A DNA stretch of 42,389 nt from JBLIDK01 sp047632595 (GTDB lineage Bacteria > Bacteroidota > Bacteroidia > Sphingobacteriales > Sphingobacteriaceae). Each line of letters begins with the position of its first letter. The first letter of the stretch is position 1. The position numbers and the translations under genes were made by a program. The DNA lies in contig JBLIDK010000016.1 in NCBI GenBank assembly GCA_047632595.1, forward strand, positions 1 to 42,389, read 5' to 3'. The notes below the pieces were generated by a model. That model was not told the DNA's origin. It saw nothing but the letters and a program-made list of their open reading frames with translations, and made no database searches. Positions 32,872 to 42,100 of this stretch are shown in pieces.

Positions 32872-33704
32872 TGATCCAATACCTAGAAATAAGGATTGAA
32901 TCTCAAAACGAAGATTTTTATTCAATTTTATCTGCAGAATTATCCGAACTTGGATATGAATCTTTTGTTGAAGAGGAAGATGCCCTATTGGCGTACGTTG
33001 ATCAGAAATTGTTTGAAGCTAAAGACCTTGAAAATCTACAATTAAAATACCAACCTGAATTTTCATTCTTTTACAAGAAAAAAGCAGTTGAGAACAAAAA
33101 TTGGAATAAAGAATGGGAAGAATCTTATCAACCTTTGATACTAGATTCAAATTGGATTGTACGTGCAACTTTTCATAAACCTAATCCAGGTATTAAAAAT
33201 GAGATCATTATCAATCCGGAAATGGCTTTTGGCACTGGTCACCATGCAACAACTGAGTCGATGATGCGTTTAATTTCAGCACACGATTGGAAAGATAAGC
33301 AGGTTGCAGACCTCGGTTGTGGAACAGCAATACTTGGCATAATGGCCTCTAAACTTGGAGCAAAATCTGTATTAGCAATCGACAATGACGAGAATGCGGT
33401 AAGGGCCTCTATAAAAAATGGTGAATTAAACGATATTACCAACATGGTAGTCAAAGAGGGTACGGTCAAGATTATTGACAACGGTTCATTTTATGGCATT
33501 TTTGCAAATATTACCCGAAATATCTTGCTAGAAGAAATTCCTATATATTCAAATTTACTTGAAACAGATGGAATATTACTTTTGAGTGGGTTTTACATGG
33601 AGGATTTGAGCAAAGTTGAGGCAAAAGCGAATCAACATAATCTTAAATTAATCAACAAACTAGACACCAACAATTGGGCTGCAGCACAATTTATTAAACA
33701 TTAA
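32871..33704 (+). CDS. prmA: Ribosomal protein L11 methyltransferase
   Basis: A 277-residue SAM-dependent enzyme that trimethylates ribosomal protein L11. The N-terminal substrate-recognition domain (YLEIRIESQNEDFYSILSAE) is followed by a class I methyltransferase fold. The PrmA signature NPEMAFGTGHHATTESMMRL is present, as are motif I VADLGCGTAILGIMASKLGA, the acidic AIDNDENAV, and GIFANITRNILLEE (usual N-I-x-x-N catalytic block). It overlaps the tpiA stop by one base and is followed after 3 bp by the large exported protein gene, so all three are probably one transcript. Confidence 0.96.
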   Translation: MIQYLEIRIESQNEDFYSILSAELSELGYESFVEEEDALLAYVDQKLFEAKDLENLQLKYQPEFSFFYKKKAVENKNWNKEWEESYQPLILDSNWIVRATFHKPNPGIKNEIIINPEMAFGTGHHATTESMMRLISAHDWKDKQVADLGCGTAILGIMASKLGAKSVLAIDNDENAVRASIKNGELNDITNMVVKEGTVKIIDNGSFYGIFANITRNILLEEIPIYSNLLETDGILLLSGFYMEDLSKVEAKANQHNLKLINKLDTNNWAAAQFIKH

Positions 33705-33707
33705 ACT

Positions 33708-36700
33708 ATGAAACGTTTTATACTGATAGTCATTTCATTACTTTTAATTTCTACTGGATATTCTCAAACAGGCTTTGAATTTAACAAAGACCCTTTAGAG
33801 TTTACAAAAAGTGTTGAGAAGTACTTTAAAAAAGCAAAGTATAAAAACGGTCTGAAAACTGCAGATAAGTTTGCGGAATTGTGGGAACTTAAAGGGTTTA
33901 GCAATAAGCAAGAAGAGGCTATCATAAATATGTCTAACTCCTTAATTCAATCTAGGATGAGAGGCCCAGAGTTTGAAACATTCTATCAATCTTTAATCTA
34001 CTTTAGTGAGAACCAACACGATGCTAATGATTTTGACGATTATTTTAGTGTTTTACACACAATGGGTATTAAAAGTACTCGTGAAGTGATGGATGTAATT
34101 ACTCTTGCCAATAATCTCTTTAATGATATAAGTTTGTTTGTTTCGCCAAGTAACAGCTGGGGGTTGGCCGAAAGAACTTTTGAATTTGATATGGAGGGGG
34201 AAACTCCTGTTCTTATTTGTGAAAATGCGGATGTCATAGCTTCTGCTCGAAACGATAGAAGCGGAGTGTATAAAACTAGTGGGGTGTACTATCCAATTAT
34301 CGGGTTATGGAAAGGTACTGGCGGTGTTGTAAATTGGGCTCGTGGTGGCCTAGATACAACCCAAGTATTTGCAGAAGTTAAAACGTATGAAATTGAAACC
34401 AAAAGGGTTGAGTTTTCAGCTGATTCTGTCGTATTCTTTTATAAATCTTTGCTTGAAGAGGCCTATTTAGGGTCCTTTACTGATAAGTTGACAAGTCAAT
34501 ATCAACCTGAAAATGCAACCTACCCAAAGTTTGATTCTTATATAAAGAAGATCTTAAAAAAGGACATTTTCAAAAACGTAGATTACGAAGGTGGACTATC
34601 AATGGCAGGTGGAAAGCTTATTGGTTTTGGAGATTCAGAGAATCCAGCAAAACTGAACTTTTATTCAGGAGATACTTTGACACTTCGTACATTCTCTGAT
34701 GCCTACATATTTTATCCAGACAAAATTAATGCACTCAGCACCGAGGTTTCTATCTATATGGGTGAGAAGGATTCAATTTATCATCCTGAGATTGAATTAA
34801 AGTTTTTAGCAGATAAGCGAGAAGTTACAATCATTCGACAAGGAGATGGAATAAAGAAAACAGCATTTTACGACACCTACCATGAAATAAACATTCTACT
34901 TGAAGCTATTTATTGGAATATTGATAGTCGCGAAATGGAATTTGGGATGATTAACACTCAAACCAAATCTGATGCATACTTTGAATCAACAAACTACTAT
35001 CGTAAAAAGCTTTTTACTAGAGTTCAAGGCTTAATGACTTATAACCCATTAGTAAGTCTTTATTTGATGCAAAAAGACAACAACACCAGAAATTTGGGTG
35101 CTGCGGAATTTGCTCATAGCCTAAACATGGAAATAAAGCAGGTTAAAGGCATGTTACGTCAGTTAGTTGCTGATGGCTTTATTTACTACGATGAAGAAGA
35201 GGAAGAAATATATATAAAAGACAAAACAGTAAACTTTGTACAAAATAATGCTGGAAATCTTGATTACGATATCATTAAAATTAAGTCCTATGTATCAAAA
35301 GGGAATAATGCAATTTTAGATATTAAAGATTATGTTCTTGATATAAATGGGGTTAGTCAAATTTTTATGTCCGATTCCCAATCTGTTTACATCGTTCCGA
35401 GCGAACAACAAGTAAAGATGTTTGGTAATAGAAACATGCAGTTTGGTGGTCAAATACATGCTGGAACACTAGATTTTTATGGTAAAGGATTTAATTTTGA
35501 CTACGAAAATTTCAAAATTAATCTTCAAAACATCGACTCAATGACAATTATGGTTTTGGGTGGTGAAACAGCCTTAGGAAAAACTGAGTTTATTGATGTT
35601 GAAACGGTACTTCAAAACATTAATGGTGATCTCTATATTGATGATAAAGACAATAAATCTGGACTGAAAGATTTACCACAATACCCATTATTTGATAGTA
35701 AAAAGGAAAGTTTTGTATTCTACGATGCTCCTAAAATTCTTAACTCAGTTTATGATAGAGAACGGTTTTTCTTTCGAGTAATTCCATTTCAAATTGACAG
35801 TTTAGATAACTTAACTTCAACAACCGGCCTAGCCTTTCCAGGTATTTTATATTCTGATAATATTTTCCCAGAACTTAAGGAAGTTTTAGTTTTACAAAAG
35901 GATACTTCTCTAGGATTTGTGCATGAAACTCCGGTTAAAGGATTACCAATGTATAAAGATAAAGGAAACTTTTTAGGACAAATATTTTTAAGTGAAGCGG
36001 GTTTATTAGGGGTAGGAAAATTAGACTATTTGACCTCCACCACTTTGAGTAGAGAGTATACTTTTATGTTAGATAGCACTAATATAAATGCCAAAAGTTA
36101 TGACATGAGTAAATCTGCTTATCAAGGAACTAAATACCCCCAAGTTCACGCAGAAGACCTGTATATACATTGGCGGCCATATAGCGACAGTATGTTTTTG
36201 CAGCAGAAAGAAAAGCTAGTAATTTTGTATGAAGAGCAAGCTTATCTGCAAGGGAAGATGTGGTATTCTCCACGTAATTTAAGTGGCGCTGGAGAGGTTA
36301 GTTTCAACAATGCTAGAATTAGGTCCAATTACTTTTTATTCAATCAAAACGATTTTAAAGCAGATACCTCAGATGTTGAACTTGCAACTTTTGATGGAAA
36401 TGCAGTGGCCTTTAATTCAAATAACGTAGCCACCAAAGCCAATTTCTTGAAACGAGAAGTGAGTTTTGAAACTAATTTATTTGGGCCATTTGTTAACCTA
36501 CCAAGTAATCAATATGAAACTACCTTAGGTAAGATTCTTTGGAAAATTGATGATTTCACTTTGAATTTTTCAAAAGGAAAAGGGCAGACTGATGAAGAGC
36601 TTTACTTCGAATCAACACATCCTAAGCAAGATAAATTGCAATTTCCAGCAAAAACTGCCGAATTATCACTTAAAAATTCTGTTTTAGATATTTTTGAAGT

Positions 36701-38102
36701 GAGCTCAATTCTGGTTGCAGATGCTGAAATTTTCCCGAAAGACAAGTTCGTTCAGGTAAATAAAGATGCAGTTATGACAACGCTTCCTGAAGCGCGAATT
36801 GAAGTAAATACTAAAACCAGGTTTCACGAATTGTTTAATGGTGAAATTGAAATTCAAGGAAGACGTTCGTATACAGGAAATGCAGATTATGAATATGTAA
36901 ATAAAGCTGGAAAAGTAGAAAAGATTCATTTCGATGAGATTAGCATTGAAGATAGCACTGAACGAACAATAGCAAAGGGTGCAATTTCTGACACTACCAA
37001 TTTTGTTTTAAATCCTAGAATCTTTTTCCGTGGAGATGTTATACTTCAAGGAGATGAAAAGTATTTAGTGTATAAAGGTTTCGCTAAAATTGACCAAAAC
37101 AGTACGGTTATTAAGTCGGAGTTTTTCAAATACTATGGCCGTGTGAATCCTGATAGTTTACTAACTGAAATTATAGATCCAAGATCTATGGATAACAAAA
37201 GACTATTCACTGGTATTCATCAAGGAAACTTAAGTCGGCAGCTTTATTCAACTTTTGTGAGTACAAAAGAAGAGCCTAATGACCATAACATTATTGCTTT
37301 GGAAGGTGAGTTGAAATACGATGAAGCAGAACGAATTTTTAAAATAGGTGATAAAAATAAAATGTACGGTAGTGGTTTAAAGGGCGATTATTTAACATTT
37401 GACGATGCTCGAGATGAACTCTATGCTGAAGGAAAGTTAGACATGGGACTAGAGTTCCAAAATGCTGAATTACCTAAGATTAATACAGTAGGAAATGTTC
37501 TACATGAATTAGCAAGAAATCAAATATTCTTTGATGTGCTTTTAAGCATTGACTTTGAACTTCCGTCGCGAGCTTGGAAATTATTGGGCGATAAAATTAC
37601 AAGCAACACTTTTGATGCTGACCTTACCATTAATGACCGACCTACATTCTTAAAAGGGGTTTCAGAACTTTTGGGTCCTAAAGACGCTGCGCAAGTTGTT
37701 GAAGATGTTCAATTAATTGGAAGTTTCGATATGATTAATGAATTAGAGCATAACCTATGGTTTACAGAGTTAAATATGCTTTGGGATGAAACTACTAGAT
37801 CATATGTATCGGTTGGGCCAGTTGGTTTAGGAGCCATTGGCAAGGATAAAATAGGTAAAAGACTTACCGGTAAGGTTGTACTTAATCCAAATCAAGGTGA
37901 CGATGAATTTCAAGTTTACATTCAGGCAGCTGATAATATCTGGTGGTATTTTAGATATAGAAGGGGAATTGCAGAAGCAGTTTCTTCAGATCAAGAATTT
38001 AATGATGCAATTGCTAGTAAAACTAAATCTGATAAACCTTTTACGGTAAGTACACCTAGAGCAAAGGCCGATTTTTTGAAGAAATTTCCAATTCTAGACT
38101 AG
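33708..38102 (+). CDS. Large exported protein of unknown function (1464 residues)
   Basis: I do not recognise this family. A signal peptide (MKRFILIVISLLLISTGYSQ) precedes an alpha-helical region (residues 25-140). Next is a long stretch rich in beta strands with recurring 'xGxGxLxF/DF' turns (for example AGTLDFYGKGFNFDYEN and GGKLIGFGDSENPAKLNFYS). Around residues 463-507 there is a winged-helix-like pattern: AAEFAHSLNMEIKQVKGMLR, then QLVADGFIYYDEEEEEIYI. Later parts repeat the motif of a stored or coated surface (NPRIFFRGDVILQGDEKYLV, SGLKGDYLTFDDARDELYAE). The C-terminal region is helical, then beta (NIWWYFRYRRGIAEAV), with no T9SS sorting domain and no lipobox. It is most likely periplasmic or outer-membrane associated. 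It lies 3 bp after prmA, in a housekeeping run, suggesting a conserved core envelope role rather than an acquired gene. Confidence 0.8.
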   Translation: MKRFILIVISLLLISTGYSQTGFEFNKDPLEFTKSVEKYFKKAKYKNGLKTADKFAELWELKGFSNKQEEAIINMSNSLIQSRMRGPEFETFYQSLIYFSENQHDANDFDDYFSVLHTMGIKSTREVMDVITLANNLFNDISLFVSPSNSWGLAERTFEFDMEGETPVLICENADVIASARNDRSGVYKTSGVYYPIIGLWKGTGGVVNWARGGLDTTQVFAEVKTYEIETKRVEFSADSVVFFYKSLLEEAYLGSFTDKLTSQYQPENATYPKFDSYIKKILKKDIFKNVDYEGGLSMAGGKLIGFGDSENPAKLNFYSGDTLTLRTFSDAYIFYPDKINALSTEVSIYMGEKDSIYHPEIELKFLADKREVTIIRQGDGIKKTAFYDTYHEINILLEAIYWNIDSREMEFGMINTQTKSDAYFESTNYYRKKLFTRVQGLMTYNPLVSLYLMQKDNNTRNLGAAEFAHSLNMEIKQVKGMLRQLVADGFIYYDEEEEEIYIKDKTVNFVQNNAGNLDYDIIKIKSYVSKGNNAILDIKDYVLDINGVSQIFMSDSQSVYIVPSEQQVKMFGNRNMQFGGQIHAGTLDFYGKGFNFDYENFKINLQNIDSMTIMVLGGETALGKTEFIDVETVLQNINGDLYIDDKDNKSGLKDLPQYPLFDSKKESFVFYDAPKILNSVYDRERFFFRVIPFQIDSLDNLTSTTGLAFPGILYSDNIFPELKEVLVLQKDTSLGFVHETPVKGLPMYKDKGNFLGQIFLSEAGLLGVGKLDYLTSTTLSREYTFMLDSTNINAKSYDMSKSAYQGTKYPQVHAEDLYIHWRPYSDSMFLQQKEKLVILYEEQAYLQGKMWYSPRNLSGAGEVSFNNARIRSNYFLFNQNDFKADTSDVELATFDGNAVAFNSNNVATKANFLKREVSFETNLFGPFVNLPSNQYETTLGKILWKIDDFTLNFSKGKGQTDEELYFESTHPKQDKLQFPAKTAELSLKNSVLDIFEVSSILVADAEIFPKDKFVQVNKDAVMTTLPEARIEVNTKTRFHELFNGEIEIQGRRSYTGNADYEYVNKAGKVEKIHFDEISIEDSTERTIAKGAISDTTNFVLNPRIFFRGDVILQGDEKYLVYKGFAKIDQNSTVIKSEFFKYYGRVNPDSLLTEIIDPRSMDNKRLFTGIHQGNLSRQLYSTFVSTKEEPNDHNIIALEGELKYDEAERIFKIGDKNKMYGSGLKGDYLTFDDARDELYAEGKLDMGLEFQNAELPKINTVGNVLHELARNQIFFDVLLSIDFELPSRAWKLLGDKITSNTFDADLTINDRPTFLKGVSELLGPKDAAQVVEDVQLIGSFDMINELEHNLWFTELNMLWDETTRSYVSVGPVGLGAIGKDKIGKRLTGKVVLNPNQGDDEFQVYIQAADNIWWYFRYRRGIAEAVSSDQEFNDAIASKTKSDKPFTVSTPRAKADFLKKFPILD

Positions 38103-38143
38103 CTTAATTTGGTTTTTGTATTTTCGTGTCAAAATAAACCTCT

Positions 38144-38779
38144 TTGATTACCATTTATACCATATCGGCCCTAATTGCTGCCTACCTTATTGGATCTATT
38201 CCAACGGCAGTTTTAATTGGTAAAATATTCTACAAAGTAGATATTAGAGAACATGGTAGTGGAAACTCAGGTGCCTCTAATACATTTAGAGTTTTAGGTG
38301 TTAAAGCAGGAATTCCAGTTATGCTTATTGACATGCTAAAAGGTTTCTTTGCATGCAGCCTTGCGCACTTAATAGGTGGTATGGAATCAGGAACAGAGCA
38401 ATATGTAAACTTTCAATTAGTATTAGGAATAACTGCTGTAATTGGTCATGTTTATCCCATTTTCGCAGGCTTTCAAGGAGGCAAAGGAATTGCAACGTTA
38501 TTTGGTATTATTTTAGCTATTCACCCTGCAGCAGCTTTAAGTTGTGTGGTAGTATTTGTTGTAGTGCTATTAATAACGAAATATGTGTCATTAAGCTCAA
38601 TTGCCTGTGCTTTGTCATTCCCTTTTTTATTAATATTTGTGTTTAAAACCGATGTTCGAGCCTTAATAATCTTCTCTTTAGCCGTAATGGTTTTAGTTAT
38701 TTTAACTCATCGAGAGAATATTGAAAGACTTAGAAAAGGTGAAGAGAACAGTGCAGGTTTCTTAACGAGAAAAAAATAA
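38144..38779 (+). CDS. plsY: Glycerol-3-phosphate acyltransferase (acyl-phosphate type)
   Basis: An inner-membrane enzyme that acylates glycerol 3-phosphate from acyl phosphate, the first step of phospholipid synthesis with PlsX. The 211-residue, about five-helix protein has all three PlsY motifs: an early GSIPTAVLIGK helix end, REHGSGNSGASNTFRVLG (glycerol phosphate binding), and GHVYPIFAGFQGGKGIATLF. No ATG is available at the right place; the TTG at 38144 gives a start (M)ITIYTISALIAAYLIGSIPT that matches the family length. The frame is separated by 41 bp from the large exported protein. A decayed M48 lipoprotein gene overlaps its stop. Confidence 0.95.
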   Translation: MITIYTISALIAAYLIGSIPTAVLIGKIFYKVDIREHGSGNSGASNTFRVLGVKAGIPVMLIDMLKGFFACSLAHLIGGMESGTEQYVNFQLVLGITAVIGHVYPIFAGFQGGKGIATLFGIILAIHPAAALSCVVVFVVVLLITKYVSLSSIACALSFPFLLIFVFKTDVRALIIFSLAVMVLVILTHRENIERLRKGEENSAGFLTRKK

Positions 38780-39010
38780 AAATACGTAAATTATCTATAA
38801 TCCTTCTCGCTCTATTTATCTTTTCATGTAGCAAGGTTCCTTTAACTGTCCGAAAACAATTTAGTATCCTTCCAGAAAGCCAAATGGAACTCTTGCTTTT
38901 TGGACAAGAATCACTGCATTAAGTAATTTTAAGCACCCAACCTAATCACAGCACTCGAATTAAAGACTTGAAAAAAGCATATGCCTGAGGCGATGAGTTA
39001 TTACAAATAG
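38776..39010 (+). pseudogene. Internally deleted M48 metallopeptidase lipoprotein
   Basis: Two remnants are fused. From 38776, with ATA where ATG would be, reading gives KIRKLSIILLALFIFSCSKV then PLTVRKQFSILPESQMELL. This is a lipoprotein signal with an SC lipobox, followed by the N-terminus typical of Bacteroidota M48 Zn-proteases (CS.VPLTGRKQ...PESEM). A TAA at 38920-38922 follows. The same frame then resumes as ILSTQPNHSTRIKDLKKAYA, matching the M48 C-terminal LSTHP...TRI..L block. A +1 shift gives MPEAMSYYK and TAG at 39008-39010, the usual end. The HExxH catalytic centre and some 200 residues are gone. It overlaps the plsY stop, consistent with a former plsY-M48 operon. Confidence 0.75.
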
Positions 39011-39136
39011 TCCAATGTCCAAAGCAGTTAGCTAAAAGCTTCGAATATTGCTCTACTTATGTGGGTTATTTCAAATCTAGAAACTAACTTGATTTCCATT
39101 CCCTTTTTTAACACTGAGGACTCAGAGAAAAATAGC

Positions 39137-39190
39137 AAAGAGCTACAAGTCGAAAGCTCGAGGCTCTTGGCTTGAAGCTTGTAGCTCTTT
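39137..39190. terminator. Long hairpin terminator at the end of the large T9SS gene
   Basis: AAAGAGCTACAAG (39137-39149) pairs perfectly with CTTGTAGCTCTTT (39178-39190), a 13-bp stem; further partial pairing (AAGC/GCTT) occurs within the loop. Its outer right arm touches the stop codon of the minus-strand T9SS gene (39190-39192). The stretch 39011-39136 before it shows no gene. Confidence 0.75.
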
Positions 39191-42100
39191 TATTCCTGCC
39201 CTACCACCGGCATGACTTTTAGCACTTGATTATCTCTTTTAATCATAAACAAGCGCATGCCTTGTGCGTGTTGCTCCTCGTAATTAATAATGTAAGTACC
39301 AGGGCTTAGTGTTTTTTCATGCATTGGTGTTTGTAGCAGTCTGCCTTGCACGTCATAAACTAATAGGCTATAATCACCTGCATTCTCCACGATAAGCTCC
39401 ACGTTGGTTATCTTTTTGAATGGATTTGGATAAATATTTACATTTATACCACTTACATCTTCATGAAGTTCCACACCTACATCCATTGACTCACAATTTG
39501 TACCTATGTAAGTGCTGCCATCAATTACAACAGCGCACTCCATGGTGTCAAGACCACAGTCACTTTCTACAATCAACAATAAATTATAGGTGCCTAGTTG
39601 GGTGTAAATATGGGTGGTCGTGGCTGTTCCAAATATTCTGGAAGTTCTATCTCCAAATTCCCATGTCCAGTTGGTTATGCCATTGGCTATTGAAGCACTG
39701 GTGCTTAACTCAAAGCCAGCTACATTGTAATTAAAACTTGCAATTGGCAATGGGGTAACTTCCACTTCTACTTCTTTGGTTGTAGTGCATTCAGAGGTGT
39801 TGTCTGTTGCTGTTACTTCGTATGTAGTCGTTTCTGTTGGACTTACCATTACCGATGCACCTGTTCCAACAGTTGCCCCACCTTTTTCAGACCATGAATA
39901 AGTGATAGTGCCTGAAGGACTGTTCACTTCTAGGGTGGCAGGTTCTCCATAGCAGATATTTATAAGCTCAACTGTTGTTTCCAATGGCGGAGCGTTATCT
40001 ACTGAAATGCTAATACTAGCACCCGACTCACAGCCATTGCTACCAATTACACTAAAGTTGTAAGTATTGGCTGTTAAATCAGAACGAGTTAAGGTGTTTC
40101 CAGTTACGCCAGTGGTAGTCGGACTTCCATTTAAGCTAAAATCATAGCTTAATAAGTCAGTTGGACTCACTATTAGCTGCATTTGTTCCCCAACACAGAA
40201 GATATTATCTCCGCTATTGGTGCTAATGGTAATAGTTGGAAGTTCGTTTACTATCAACTCCACTTCAGCATTCGCCTCACAACCAAAATCATCACTTACT
40301 TGAAGGGTGTAAGTTGTTGTTGTGCTTGGACCAACCGTATGAGGACCAGTTCCTGTTAATGCTTCATTCCAAATGTAAGTTCTGCCTCCATTTTCTCCAT
40401 TTAATATGGCTGTAATAGTTGATTCTTCACCCACACAAATGTCCGCTGGACTTGCATTCAATGATAACGTCATTGGGTTGCCGGTATTGGTGATTGTTAG
40501 TTCATCACTAGCCATACATTCATTACCGTCTTCAATATTCAGGGTATAAGTTCCTGCTCCGACATCACTAAGTGTGTTGGTTGTAGAAAGTTCAGTTATG
40601 TTTTCATCTAACCAAGAGTACGAGTAAGTTCCTTCTCCGCCACTTGGAGTAGCTACCAAAGTTCTGGTTTGCTCACAAACCACCGTTAAGTCCTCTCCTA
40701 AGTCTACTGTTGGAAGCTCAAAAACAGTGTAATTTAATGAAGTGGAAGCTTGACAGCCAAAGCTATTAACTACGGTTACCTCTAAATTATAATTAACAGG
40801 GGTACTTGTAGAAGCTGTGTACATGTTTGACGCTCCATTTTGTACTTCATTTCCATCTAAAGTGAACTTGTAGTTTGTTAAATCACTTGGACTCACTGTA
40901 AATACCAACTCCTCGTTAGCACAAATACCTTGAGCTACCAAATTTGCACTTGAAAGTACTGGTATTGGCGTTGGGTTAACCGTTACTGTTAGAGGCACAT
41001 CTACCTCACAACCTGCATCATCGCTTACATTAACATTGTAAGTTGTGGTAGCATTTGGCTCCATAAAATGTGGTCCTGTACCGCTAAAAGTAGTATCTGG
41101 ACTTGTCCAAGTAATGGTTGGTGCACCTTGTTGATTGGAAACAAGTACCGTTAAAGTAGTTTGTTCTCCATCACAAATAGTTCCTGGGTTTGCTGATGGT
41201 GTGGCAGTTAAATTACCCGCTGCTAAACTTACTACAGTAGTATCTCTATCAAAACATAGGTTTTGGTCAAATACAGTAATTGCATAAGTTCCAGCTCCAA
41301 CATTGTTCCATGCTGCTGTATTTGGTCCGGTTGAACCGCCAACTTGCTTCCAAGAGTAGGTAAATGCTCCTTCTCCACCACTGGCACTTGCAAGTAAATT
41401 AGTATTTGCTTCACATTGTATGTCTTGGTCTGTTCCTGCATCTGCTAATGGGTTTGGAAGAGAAGTAATCTCTACGCTATCAAAATTAGCACAGCCATTT
41501 GCACCTGTTACAGTTAAATACAAGGTATCTATGAATCTACCTGCACTTTGTTTAACCGCTGTAAAGCTTGGTTGGGCAAGAGATGCGTCGTTTAGCTGAG
41601 CTACAGGTGTCCAACTATACAAATTACCACCAATTGGAGTGGAACCAAGGGTTACGATTGCATTACCGCAAACCAAAGCATTGTTTCCGGCATTTGCAAC
41701 AGGTAAGGATTTAATCGTTACCGTTATTTGGTCTGTTTTTTCACAACCCGTTGCATCTAAAATTTGAGTTAAAGTATAGGTGGTAGTGATAGTAGGACTC
41801 ACCTCTACTATAGCATCTGTTGAAGTAAAACCTGCTGGACTGGAGGTCCAACTGTAAGTATTTCCTGCTACTAATGCGCTTCCAATAGTGGTAGATTCTC
41901 CATCACAAATGGCGATATCTGCTCCTGTATTGGGCTCTGGTAGTGGGTTAATTGTTACGGTTACTTCATCCGTGTTTTGGCAACCGGTAATGGTATTGGT
42001 TTGGGTGAGGTGGTATGTGGTGGTTGCTGTTGGCATTACCGTGGGATTGGCATCTGTTGAGGTAAAGCCTAACGGGGTGCTGCTCCAGTTGTAACCATTA

